The notes under the pieces: generated by a model
Seen by the model: only the letters and a program-made list of their open reading frames with translations
Told to the model about the DNA's origin: nothing
Databases searched by the model: none
NCBI GenBank assembly: GCA_046347475.1
Contig: JAXMGD010000003.1
Location: forward strand, 248,001 to 312,000
Direction: 5' to 3'
Origin: CAMCXE01 sp046347475
Lineage (GTDB): Bacteria; Pseudomonadota; Gammaproteobacteria; Pseudomonadales; Cellvibrionaceae
DNA: 64,000 bases
Translations under genes and position numbers: made by a program
In this document: one piece after another, positions 1 to 9,021 of the stretch
How positions within the stretch are numbered: position 1 is the first letter of the stretch
Layout: every line of letters starts with the position of its first letter

Positions 1-3000
1 GCTATTACCTGCGCTGTCGCTTACGCCGTTTAGATCCACGCTGATACGGTTACCGATGCTGGTCTCATCGCTGCTGGGGGTAAAGGTAGCCGTCCAGCTG
101 ATGCCGCCGTCAAGGCTTGTCAGGTTGCTTAAGCTGCCGCCATCGACGCTGATATCATCAACGCTAAAGCCGTTGACCGCTTCGCTAAACACAAAACTGA
201 CCTGGGCGGTTTCACCGATTTTTAGGCTGCTATCGCTCAGGGCGATGGGTGCGGCCATGCTCGGGGTGCGGGTGTCTACTAGGTAATTGGCGGAGGTGTT
301 AATGCCTGCGCCGCTGTTGCCCGCTAAGTCGGTAATGTCGGCCAGGTTCAGGCTGATTAAGTTGCTGGCAGATTCAGTACTGGCGTTGGGCGTAAGGGTT
401 GCCGTCCAGGTGATGCCGCCGTCGCTGCTGGTCAGGTTGCTCAAGGTACCGCTGGCGGCGGTGATATCCGCCAGGGTAAAGCCGGTCACCGCTTCGCTAA
501 AGGTGAAGGTTACTGTGGCGGTGTCACGCACTTTCAGGTTGGTGTCCGATACCGCAATACCGGTGTGCAGGCTCGGCCGGGTGGCGTCTATGGCAAAACT
601 GGGCGACTGGCTGCTGCCGCTGCCTGCATTGCCCGCCAGGTCCATCACGCCACTGGTGTCCAGTTCAATGATATTGCTCGCCGAGGTGAGGCCGCTGGTG
701 GGGGTGAAGGTGGCGGTCCAAGTGATGCCGCCGTCGCTGCTGGTCACATTGCTTAAGGTGCCGCCTGCTACCGTTAAATCCCCATTGCTAAAGCCGGTGA
801 CCGCCTCGCTAAAGGTGATGGTGACGAGGCTGGTCTCCCCTACTGCCAGGGCGGTGTCCGCCAGGGCGATGCTGGCCGTGGGGCGTTGGGTGTCGATGTT
901 AAAGCTGTTGGAGGCGAGGCTGCCGGTGCCGGTGTTGCCTGCGCTGTCGGTGACCCCGCTGGCATCAAGGTCAATACTCAAGCCGCTTTGGCTCAGGCCA
1001 TTGCTGGGGGTGAAGCTGGCCGTCCAGGTAGTGCCGCCGTCGCTGCTGGTAAGCGTGCTTAGGGTGCCGCCGCTGATGGTCAGGTCGGCGTTGGTGAGGC
1101 CGCTTACCGGGCGGGTAAAGGTGATGGTAAGCAGGCTGGTTTCGCCGAGTTTTAAGTTGCTATCGGCCATCACCAGGCTGGCGCTGGGCCGTACTGTATC
1201 CACCGCGTAGCTGTTGGAATTGATACTGCCACTGCCGCTATTACCGGCGCTGTCGGCCACACCGGTGGCGTCCAGGCTGATTAGGTTGCTGGCGCTGGTG
1301 GTGTCCGCTGTTGGGGTGAAGGTGGCCGTCCAGGTGATGCCGCCGTCTGTTGAGCTGACATTGCTCAAGCTGCCGCCTGCCAGGCTCAAATCGGCATTAT
1401 TAAAGCCGCTCACCGCCTCGCTAAAGGTGATGGTGACTAGGCTGGTCTCGCCCGCTTTGAGGTTGCTATCGGCCACCAGGAGCGTGGCACTGGGGCGCTG
1501 AGTATCGATGGCGAAACTGTTGGAGTTAACACTGCCAGTGCCGGGGTTGCCGAATGTGTCAGTCACGCCACTGTTATCGAGTTGAATTAGCGCGTTGGCG
1601 TTGGTAATGCCTGCCGTGGGGGTGAAGGTGGCCGTCCAGGTAATGCCGCCATCGCTGGAGCTTACAGCGCTCAGGGTGCCGCCTGCTACGGTCAAATCTC
1701 CATTGGTAAAGCCGGTTACTGCGTGGGTGAAGGTGATGGTCACAAGGCTGGTTTCACCGATGCTAAGTACGCTGTCGGCCACCACTATGCCCGCACCAGG
1801 GCGCAGGTTATTGATGGCATAGGCGTTGGAGTTTTGGTTACCCGCACCGCTGTTGCCCGCCACGTCGCTAACGCCGCTTAGATCGAGACTGATCAGATTC
1901 CCCGTGCTGATGGTGCCTGCATTGGGGGTGAAGGTGGCGGTCCAGGTGATGCCGCCATCGCTGGAGGTCACATTGCTCAAACTGCCCCCCGCAACGGTTA
2001 GATCTGCGTTGGTAAAGCTCGTGACCGCCTCGCTGAAGGTGATGGTGAGCAGGCTGGTTTCGCCCAGGGTCAGGTTGGCATCGGCCAGCACTACAGTGGC
2101 GGTGGGCCGCAGGGTGTCTAGGGCGAAGGCGTTGGAGCTGCTGGTGCCCGTGCCGGTATTGCCCGCGCTATCGGTAACCCCAGTCATATCCAGCACTAAT
2201 AGGTTGCCGGTGCTTTGGCTGCCTGCGTTGGGGGTGAAGGTAGCGGTCCAGGTGGTGCCGCCGTCGCTGGAACTGACAGCACTCAGGGTGCCGCCGGAGA
2301 GCGTTAAGTCGGCGTTGCTAAAGCCACTGACAGGCCGTGAAAACGTGACGGTGAATAGGCTGGTCTCGCCCGCCGTGAGGCTTGAATCAGCCAGTAATAG
2401 GGTTGCCGTGGGGCGCTGGGTGTCGATGGCAAAAGTGTTGGAGCTACTGGTGCCCGTGCCCGCATTGCCTGCCGTGTCGGTTACGCCGCTGGCGTCGAGG
2501 CTAATAAGATTGCCGCTGCTAGTAGTGCTTACACTGGGCGTGAGCGTAGCCGTCCAGGTGATACCGCCGTCGCTGCTACTGACCGCACTTAGGGTGCCGC
2601 CGGAGACAGTTAAGTCCGCGTTAGTAAAGCCGCTGACTGCCTCGGAGAAGGTAATAGTAACTAGGCTGGTTTCACCGGCTTTGAGGTTGCTGTTGGCCAC
2701 CAGCAGAGTTGCGGTGGGGCGTTCGCCATCGATGGCATAGGCATTGGAGCTGCTACTTCCACTGCCGCTATTACCCGCGGCGTCGCTCACGCCTGAGGTG
2801 TCGAGGCTGATTAGGTTGCCGCTGCTGGTGCCTGGGTTGGGGGTGAGGGTTGCGGTCCAGGTAATGCCGCCATCGCTGGAGCTCACTGTGCTTAGGGTGC
2901 CGCCAGCAACGGTGAGGTCCGCATTAGTGAAGCCGCTGACTGCCTCGGAGAAGGTAATAGTGACTAAGCTGGTTTCGCCAACCGCCAGGTTGTTATCGGC

Positions 3001-4860
3001 TACCACTAGGTTGGCAGTGGGGCGTTGGGTATCGATGCTGTAGTTAGCTGAATCACTGTTGCCAGAGCCTGGGTTGCCCGCTGCATCAGTCACGCCGCTG
3101 TTATCTAGGCTGATGAGGTTGCTGGCACTGGTGATACCGGTATTGGGGGTAAAGGTGGCCGTCCAGGTGGTGCCGCCGTCACTTGAACTGACGCTGCTCA
3201 GGGTTCCGCCCGCCACGCTTAAGTCGGCGTTGCTGAAGCCGCTTACCGCTTCAGAAAAGCTAATCGTGACTAAGCTAGTGTCACCCAGTTTAAGGGCGCT
3301 ATCGGCCAGGGTGATGGTCGCTGTGGGACGCTGGGTGTCTACGGCATAGCTATTGGAATCGGTGGTGCCGCTGCCGCTGTTGCCCGCTCCATCAATCACG
3401 CCACTGACATCAAGGCTGATCAGATTGCCCGCCGTTGCAGTACTCGCGTTCGGTGTAAAGGTGGCCGTCCAGGTAACGCCGCCATCACTGCTGCTGACCG
3501 CACTTAGGGTGCCACCCGCAACGCTTAGGTCTGAGTTGGTAAAGCCGGTCACCGCCTCGGAGAAGGTGATGGTGAGCAGGCTAGTTTCACCCAGGCTCAG
3601 GTTGGTATCGGTCAGCACTAGGCTGGCACTGGGGCGCTGGGTGTCGATGCTGTAGTTGGCCGAATCCGTGCTGCCGCTGCCGGTATTGCCCGCCGCATCG
3701 GTGACGCCAGTATTATCCAGGCTGATGAGGTTGCTGGCACTGGTGATGCCGTTGCTGGGGGTGAAGGTGGCCGTCCAGGTGGTGCCGCCATCGCTGGAGC
3801 TAACGGCGCTGAGGGTACCGCCTGCCACGCTTAAGTCGGCATTGGTAAAACCGCTCACCGGGCGCGAAAAGGTGATGGTCACCAAGCTGGTCTCCCCGGC
3901 TTTTAAGGCGCTGTCCGCGAGGGCGATGCTGGCGGTGGGGCGGGCCGTGTCTATGGCGTAGTTGTTGGAATCGGTGCTGCCGCTGCCGCTATTGCCCGCC
4001 GTGTCGGTCACGCCGCTGTTGTCCAGTGTAATGAGATTCGTGGCATCGGTAATACCTGCGTTGGGGGTGAAGGTGGCGGTCCAGGTAATGCCGCCATCGC
4101 TGGAGCTAACCGTGCTCAGTGTGCCTCCCACTACGCTTAAATCTCCATTGGTAAAGCCGGTTACTGCCTCGCTAAAGGTGATAGTGACCAGGCTGGTTTC
4201 CCCCGCTTTGAGGCTGCTGCTGGCCACCACTATGCTGGCGCTGGGGCGTTCGGCGTCTATGGCGTAGTTGTTGGAATCGGTGCTGCCGGAGCCCGCATTA
4301 CCTGCCGTGTCACTGATACCGGTGTTATCCAGCGTAATGACATTGGTCGCATCGGTAATACTTGCCGTGGGAGTGAAGGTGGCCGTCCAGGTGACGCCGC
4401 CATCGCTGGAGCTGACGCTGCTGAGGGTGCCGTTGGCAATGGTTAAATCCCCATTGGTAAAGCCGCTCACGGCTTCGCTAAAGGTAATGGTGACTAGGCT
4501 GGTCTCCCCTATGGCCAGGTTGCTATCGGCTAGAGTGATGCTGGCGGTGGGGCGCACTGTGTCTATGGCGTAGTTATTCGAATCGGTACTGCCGGTACCT
4601 GCGTTGCCTGCACTGTCCGTTACCCCGGTGTTATCCAAGCTGATTAGGTTAGTGGCTGCAGTGATGCTGGCGCTGGGGGTAAACGTAGCCGTCCAGGTGA
4701 CACCACCGTCGCTGGAGCTGACACTGCTGAGGGTGCCGTTGGCAAGGGTTAAGTCCGCATTGGTAAAGCCCGTCACCGCCTCGTTGAAGGTAATGGTCAC
4801 CAGGCTAGTGTCGCCGATTTTCAGGCTGGTATCCGCCAGGGTAATCGTGGCGCTGGGGCC
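1..4860 (-). repeat. Tandem array of about 16 units of 303-306 bp inside the adhesin gene
   Basis: The conserved WTATFTP-coding segment (gtccaggt on the plus strand) recurs at about 97, 403, 715, 1021, 1327, 1633, 1939, 2242, 2554, 2857, 3163, 3466, 3772, 4078, 4384 and 4690. Spacing is about 306 bp with some 303-bp units, always a multiple of three. Units differ mainly at synonymous positions and in the segment before DSAGN. The array continues past the left edge, so the total copy number is unknown. Confidence 0.93.
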
Positions 4861-7107
4861 GCTGGTATCCACTACCAGGGCTTTCGCATTCCCCAAGGAA
4901 TTGGCGGCGCCCGGTGTGGCGAGGGTGAGGCTTGCGGCATTGCCCGCCCCATCCAAAATTGTGCCGCCGTTTAAGGCTAGGGCAGAGGTTGAGAGATAAT
5001 CCAAATCGGCGCTGATATCGCCCGCTTGTACTGTGTAATTGAAGGTGAGGCTGCTGGTGCCAGTGCCGCTGCTGTAATTGACCGCCCGATCCGTGGTGCC
5101 GGTCTCTAGGGTCAGTTGCGGGGTGCCGGTCACTGTTACCGTCTCGCTGAAATTCACCTGCAAACTGATGACGTCGCCCGTTTTGTAAGTGCCGTTGCTG
5201 GTTGTGGCGCTCACGGAACTTACGCTCGGTGCCACCCCGTCAATCACCAACGCCTTGTTGGCGCCCAAGGAATTAGCCGCGCCAGGGGAGGCCAGGGTAA
5301 GGGTGGCGTTGTTATTGGCGGCGTCTTTGATGGTGCCGCTGTTAAGGGCCAGGGCCGTGGTGCCGGTGTAATCCAAATCTGCTGAGGTATCTCCCGCCTG
5401 TACCGTATAGGTAAAGGTAAGCGCCGTGGTACCACTGCCACTGGCGTAGTTGACGGCGCGGTCGGTGCTGCCGGTCTCCAGGGTGAGTTGCGGTGTGCCG
5501 GTTACCGTCACCGCCTCGCTAAAGTTCACCTGCACACTCACCGTATCGCCCACCTTGTAGGTGCCATTGGCGGTGGAGGCGCTCACTGAGCTGACGGTGG
5601 GCGCGACGTTATCCACCACTGTGATAGTAAAGGCCTTCTCAAAGGTAAGTCCGCCTTGATCCGTGGTGCGCACCCGCACGGATTTGGACCCAGCACTTAA
5701 GGATGAGGGGCTGGTGGCCCGCAGGCTCGAGCCGCTGATGTTGAAACTGGCGTTATCCGTACTGCCGGTTCCGGATACCAGGCTGTAAGTAAAGGTATTG
5801 CCACTATCAGGGTCAGTGCTGCTAAGAGTACCCACAGTTGCATTGGCGCTGGCGCTTTGGTTTACCGTGGAGGCCGATAGGCTGATATTGGTTGGTGCGC
5901 TATTGGGGTCGGGCACTGAAAAATTGCCGATGCCCATGTAGGTGGTACAGGAGCCGGTTAATTTTAGTTTCAGCGTATCCATCGTCACACCGGTAAGGTT
6001 GGTCATGACAATGTCGTTAACAGTGGTGAAGCCGTTATCAATCGTGGCGTTATTTAATGAGGATGCGGTGGTGGTCGAGCTATTAATGGCGTAGGCATGT
6101 ACGGTTGGGCAACCGCCATATAATTTCATGGAGGAAATCTTAAACGTGCCGCCGCCGGGTTTTCGAATGTAAATACTGTGGGCGTTGGCATTGGGTGAAA
6201 ATGTGTAGGCCAATAAACCCTGTTGCGCACAATTAAAATTAACCGCCCCGCCCGCTAAGGTTTTTGTGGTGACCACGTAGGCACCATCTTGGGAGGTAAG
6301 GGATGAAATACTGGTACGGTAAGCACCGCCATTACTCGGGTTACAAAAATTACTGGGCGCATAGGTGCCCAAAATCGCCGTAAAATCCTTCAGCGCCCGC
6401 TCATTAACCGGCAGGCCTGCCTCCACCTTGCCCTGCTGAATTTCCAACTGCCAATCACCGCCTAAATTTACGGCGCCTGTGGCATTGTTCGAAGCGGCCA
6501 CATCCACATGACTATTGTTTTTAATAAGGCTCAGCAATTCGCTCCCGGCTAAATCAGCTGCTAAATTACAGCCGTACAACAATAAATCCGCACCCACTGC
6601 CATGGCATCGTCAATTGCCGCAAAGGCCTTAATATCCGCTTTAAAACTTTCTGCATTAATGCGCGAATTACCCAACAACAACACACCTGCTTCGGCGTGG
6701 GAAACCAAATGCACCGCAGCCAGGTTTTTATACTGCTGCAAAATAGCCGTTAATTGTGGCAGGCCCGGTGCGGCGGAATTAATTTCCGCAATGGCCACGC
6801 CGGGTTTAATACTGCGGTAAAACACCTCTTTATTGGGCACAGCCCCGTCGAGCACTAATAATTCTCGCACGGGCACACCGGCAATAATGGCCAAACCGTC
6901 CACTTGGGATTCAGTTTGTATCTTTTGCGATGATTTTAAACCACTTAACGCTGCTAAATTCAGCGATCCGTTAAATCCTGGTTCAGCTGCCGCTATCTGC
7001 GCGCTCAGTGTGCGGCGCTGATACTGATTTTGCTGTTGCCCTACAGCGGCGTATAAACCTAAGGGGAAAAACGCAGAAGACAAACCACACAGGATTTTTT
7101 GTTTCAT
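1..7107 (-). CDS. Giant repeat adhesin with N-terminal DUF4347 domain (3' end outside window)
   Basis: The frame is open from the ATG at 7107 to the left edge (2,369 codons) with no stop. It begins with a signal peptide (MKQKILCGLSSAFF, then LGLYAAVG). Residues about 68-244 match DUF4347, including LLLYGCNLAADLAG and GGDWQLEIQQG. Residues about 245-400 are unassigned and Cys-containing; about 401-496 are cadherin-like (APTNISLS to TITVVD). Two units of about 125 residues follow, each with VGDTVSVQVNFSE-type and AVNYSSG-type motifs (SwmB-like). From about residue 751 there are 16 tandem Ig-like units of about 102 residues, each with TSLVTITFSEAV, SSDGGVTWTATFTP and DSAGN motifs (Big_12-like). 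The C terminus, where secretion signals would sit, is outside the window. The family is large surface adhesins of marine and polysaccharide-degrading Proteobacteria. The gene lies 24 bp downstream of the sulfotransferase gene, so co-transcription is likely. Confidence 0.88.
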   Translation of the reverse strand, partial: MKQKILCGLSSAFFPLGLYAAVGQQQNQYQRRTLSAQIAAAEPGFNGSLNLAALSGLKSSQKIQTESQVDGLAIIAGVPVRELLVLDGAVPNKEVFYRSIKPGVAIAEINSAAPGLPQLTAILQQYKNLAAVHLVSHAEAGVLLLGNSRINAESFKADIKAFAAIDDAMAVGADLLLYGCNLAADLAGSELLSLIKNNSHVDVAASNNATGAVNLGGDWQLEIQQGKVEAGLPVNERALKDFTAILGTYAPSNFCNPSNGGAYRTSISSLTSQDGAYVVTTKTLAGGAVNFNCAQQGLLAYTFSPNANAHSIYIRKPGGGTFKISSMKLYGGCPTVHAYAINSSTTTASSLNNATIDNGFTTVNDIVMTNLTGVTMDTLKLKLTGSCTTYMGIGNFSVPDPNSAPTNISLSASTVNQSASANATVGTLSSTDPDSGNTFTYSLVSGTGSTDNASFNISGSSLRATSPSSLSAGSKSVRVRTTDQGGLTFEKAFTITVVDNVAPTVSSVSASTANGTYKVGDTVSVQVNFSEAVTVTGTPQLTLETGSTDRAVNYASGSGTTALTFTYTVQAGDTSADLDYTGTTALALNSGTIKDAANNNATLTLASPGAANSLGANKALVIDGVAPSVSSVSATTSNGTYKTGDVISLQVNFSETVTVTGTPQLTLETGTTDRAVNYSSGTGTSSLTFNYTVQAGDISADLDYLSTSALALNGGTILDGAGNAASLTLATPGAANSLGNAKALVVDTSGPSATITLADTSLKIGDTSLVTITFNEAVTGFTNADLTLANGTLSSVSSSDGGVTWTATFTPSASITAATNLISLDNTGVTDSAGNAGTGSTDSNNYAIDTVRPTASITLADSNLAIGETSLVTITFSEAVSGFTNGDLTIANGTLSSVSSSDGGVTWTATFTPTASITDATNVITLDNTGISDTAGNAGSGSTDSNNYAIDAERPSASIVVASSSLKAGETSLVTITFSEAVTGFTNGDLSVVGGTLSTVSSSDGGITWTATFTPNAGITDATNLITLDNSGVTDTAGNSGSGSTDSNNYAIDTARPTASIALADSALKAGETSLVTITFSRPVSGFTNADLSVAGGTLSAVSSSDGGTTWTATFTPSNGITSASNLISLDNTGVTDAAGNTGSGSTDSANYSIDTQRPSASLVLTDTNLSLGETSLLTITFSEAVTGFTNSDLSVAGGTLSAVSSSDGGVTWTATFTPNASTATAGNLISLDVSGVIDGAGNSGSGTTDSNSYAVDTQRPTATITLADSALKLGDTSLVTISFSEAVSGFSNADLSVAGGTLSSVSSSDGGTTWTATFTPNTGITSASNLISLDNSGVTDAAGNPGSGNSDSANYSIDTQRPTANLVVADNNLAVGETSLVTITFSEAVSGFTNADLTVAGGTLSTVSSSDGGITWTATLTPNPGTSSGNLISLDTSGVSDAAGNSGSGSSSSNAYAIDGERPTATLLVANSNLKAGETSLVTITFSEAVSGFTNADLTVSGGTLSAVSSSDGGITWTATLTPSVSTTSSGNLISLDASGVTDTAGNAGTGTSSSNTFAIDTQRPTATLLLADSSLTAGETSLFTVTFSRPVSGFSNADLTLSGGTLSAVSSSDGGTTWTATFTPNAGSQSTGNLLVLDMTGVTDSAGNTGTGTSSSNAFALDTLRPTATVVLADANLTLGETSLLTITFSEAVTSFTNADLTVAGGSLSNVTSSDGGITWTATFTPNAGTISTGNLISLDLSGVSDVAGNSGAGNQNSNAYAINNLRPGAGIVVADSVLSIGETSLVTITFTHAVTGFTNGDLTVAGGTLSAVSSSDGGITWTATFTPTAGITNANALIQLDNSGVTDTFGNPGTGSVNSNSFAIDTQRPSATLLVADSNLKAGETSLVTITFSEAVSGFNNADLSLAGGSLSNVSSTDGGITWTATFTPTADTTSASNLISLDATGVADSAGNSGSGSINSNSYAVDTVRPSASLVMADSNLKLGETSLLTITFTRPVSGLTNADLTISGGTLSTLTSSDGGTTWTASFTPSNGLSQSGLSIDLDASGVTDSAGNTGTGSLASNSFNIDTQRPTASIALADTALAVGETSLVTITFSEAVTGFSNGDLTVAGGTLSNVTSSDGGITWTATFTPTSGLTSASNIIELDTSGVMDLAGNAGSGSSQSPSFAIDATRPSLHTGIAVSDTNLKVRDTATVTFTFSEAVTGFTLADITAASGTLSNLTSSDGGITWTATLTPNASTESASNLISLNLADITDLAGNSGAGINTSANYLVDTRTPSMAAPIALSDSSLKIGETAQVSFVFSEAVNGFSVDDISVDGGSLSNLTSLDGGISWTATFTPSSDETSIGNRISVDLNGVSDSAGNS

Positions 7108-7131
7108 AATTCCGTAATCCGTGAAAACACA

Positions 7132-7971
7132 TTAAAGAGAAGGTTTTTTGCTGGCAATAATATTGGCGGCGCTGCCATTGGTGTCCTGCCAAAAATCCAT
7201 CTCCTGATATTTTAAAAATAAATCCGGCGGCAAAATGCTGCGGCGGGCTTTGAATTCAACCTTGCGGCCTACGCTGTGCAGGCCTTTTACACCCAGCTGC
7301 TGGTCAAATTCACTTTCTTCATATACAACCTGGTTAAAGTCGTGATCAAACACCGGCTCAGCGATAAATTGGTAAATTAAATCCAGGGTATTCGCCGGGT
7401 GCTGGGTGAGCAGGTCGTAATCCACCAACAGCAAACGATCAGAAAACTCCCCGTAAAAGGCCTCTTTTAGTGCCGTCCAGGCAAGGCCCAAGGGGCCGAA
7501 GGTATTGGCGATGGCTTCGCAGCGGGTGTACACCGTCTGGCGGGATTCGGGGCTAAACATGCGGCTAAAATCAAAGGGATTTTTGCGATAAATCACCTCG
7601 AAACTATCCATAATCCAGGCAGGATTGCGCACACAACAAATCATTTTAAAATCGTCAAACAAGGGCACTAACTGATGCAAGCGTGCCGTCCAATGGCGGT
7701 TGGTATCAAAAATAATCGGCTGGTTTTTATCGGCGTAGTAGCCGTTAAAGAGTGCTTTGCAAATAGTTTTGCGTTTTTCGTCGTCAAAAAAACTATAGGC
7801 CTCACTATTGGCCCCCATTTGCTCTAGTGCGCCCTGAATTAAACCGGCTACAGGGCTGGTCATAGCGGCGTGTATGGCGGGGTTCTGGCGCAAAATCCCC
7901 GCCAGCAGGGTAGAACCCGAACGAGGAAGCCCGGAAATAAAATGAACCTTTGCCTGCATAGCGGTGCTCAA
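7132..7971 (-). CDS. Sulfotransferase family protein
   Basis: This 279-residue protein opens with FISGLPRSGSTLLAGIL, the 5'-phosphosulfate-binding loop of PAPS-dependent sulfotransferases. A second region, ICCVRNPAWIMDSF, fits the 3'-phosphate-binding segment. The family transfers sulfate from PAPS to a hydroxyl of a small molecule, glycan or protein tyrosine; the acceptor cannot be told from sequence. No signal peptide is seen, so it is probably cytoplasmic. A start at the second Met (7959, MQAKVHF) is possible and puts the P-loop nearer the N terminus, as is usual. It is the upstream gene of a pair with the giant adhesin, which suggests but does not prove that it acts on a surface component. 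Confidence 0.85.
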   Translation of the reverse strand: MSTAMQAKVHFISGLPRSGSTLLAGILRQNPAIHAAMTSPVAGLIQGALEQMGANSEAYSFFDDEKRKTICKALFNGYYADKNQPIIFDTNRHWTARLHQLVPLFDDFKMICCVRNPAWIMDSFEVIYRKNPFDFSRMFSPESRQTVYTRCEAIANTFGPLGLAWTALKEAFYGEFSDRLLLVDYDLLTQHPANTLDLIYQFIAEPVFDHDFNQVVYEESEFDQQLGVKGLHSVGRKVEFKARRSILPPDLFLKYQEMDFWQDTNGSAANIIASKKPSL

Positions 7972-8325
7972 CTCAACAGCGAGAGGATCACATCAGCCTA
8001 GCTCTAACAAAAGGTTAATCAAGTTAAAGTTTAATAACCTTTTGGCATGTATTAAAAACCCTGCTCGGAATCAGGCCGTTATATCACATGGACAGCGAAT
8101 GCTAAAAATGCACTGGTGATAAGGTTAATTAGTGGCTTTTTAGGTGTGGCGGGTTTGAATGATTCACCGACTATGTGAGCGGCGAACTCCTGTGCTCGCA
8201 AAACAAATCCTTAAGTGGAATCTTGGCGGGGAATAAACGCAATTTTTCAATATTGGGCTAGATGTGTTTCCGCGCAAGCTGGCAATAATCAGTGTGGGGG
8301 TTGCGAGCCGTTTAAATTCCACCCG

Positions 8326-8431
8326 CAGGAATGGCTCCAGGTTATTTCAGACACGCCGTAAATACATCCTTGTAGGCTCGTCAAAAAGAACCCTCTTTTT
8401 GACGGTCTGAAATAACCTGGAGCCATTCCTG
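8326..8431. repeat. Palindromic repeat, family A, copy 1
   Basis: Perfect 27-bp arms at 8326-8352 and 8405-8431 flank a second perfect 10-bp hairpin at 8379-8404 (cgtcaaaaag / ctttttgacg). The core is shared with the copy at 50773-50878, whereas the outer arms differ between copies in a pairing-preserving way. Confidence 0.9.
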
Positions 8432-8554
8432 CTACACCGCGAAACAATTACTACTACCCCGCGAGTTAATTAATGCCACACCACGAATCCTTTACCCAAG
8501 CAGGTCTATTATTCCCTGCACGCTTGTCCGCCTGAAGAAGACAATAAAGAAGTG

Positions 8555-8673
8555 CTAGGGAAGCTCTGAATAAGGGGTATTTTCAAAACCGTCGCGGGCA
8601 GGAAGCTCGCGCCGGAGCTACAGGGACGTACTCGTGGGTTTTTGAAAATGCCACTTAATCAGAGATTCCCTAG
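8555..8673. repeat. Palindromic repeat, family C, copy 1
   Basis: Imperfect arms (ctagggaagctctgaataag at 8555; ctcaggcttaatcag-like arm ending in attccctag at 8673) enclose a GC-rich middle containing cgcgccggagctaca. The same element occurs in inverse orientation at 36821-36941. Confidence 0.85.
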
Positions 8674-8978
8674 ATGATTAATGAAAAATTATTAATCCAA
8701 AAAAATAACAGCGCGGACACAAGCCAATTTAAAAAACCCCTTACTCCGTTCGCCCTGAGCCTGTCGAAGGGCTGCGCTTTAATCAACAGCCTAATCGCCT
8801 TAGCGGCAATGGCCAGCTAAACCCACAACGCCCCACAACAAGCGCTTGGGGCTGTAAAGCCTGTAATGCCCGCCAGCCTGCTCAATAGAGTCCGAACATT
8901 TAAGGCCAATCCACAGGCCAAGCGTCCTTGGCCTCCCTTGGGGCCAGGCCTAGATAGGGTTGTCTTTGCAATTGCAAC

Positions 8979-8991
8979 GTTATACCATAAC
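8979..8991. promoter_or_regulatory. Candidate Zur operator upstream of the ZnuD-like receptor
   Basis: The 13-bp near-palindrome GTTATACCATAAC sits 30 bp before the start codon and is flanked by AAC and AAT. Gammaproteobacterial Zur boxes have a GTTATANNATAAC core. The match and the zinc-receptor-like gene behind it support zinc-dependent repression (inference). Confidence 0.7.
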
Positions 8992-9021
8992 AATATTCGT
9001 GCGTTTTCCTGAGGTGTAGTC

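Larger units (their letters stand above)
7972..9021. other. Intergenic region with two palindromic repeats and a Zur-box candidate
   Basis: About 1 kb between the divergent sulfotransferase and TonB-receptor genes. It holds a 106-bp palindrome (8326-8431), another palindrome (8555-8673), a short dispersed-repeat fragment at about 8750-8775 (gccctgagcctgtcgaaggg type) and the Zur-box candidate. No convincing coding sequence was found on either strand. Confidence 0.75.

Noticed and set aside
287..4999. Long plus-strand open frames rich in PPSL and KPLTAS motifs
   Set aside because: They are the reverse-strand reading of the adhesin repeats. The minus-strand frame has a signal peptide, known domains and no stops.
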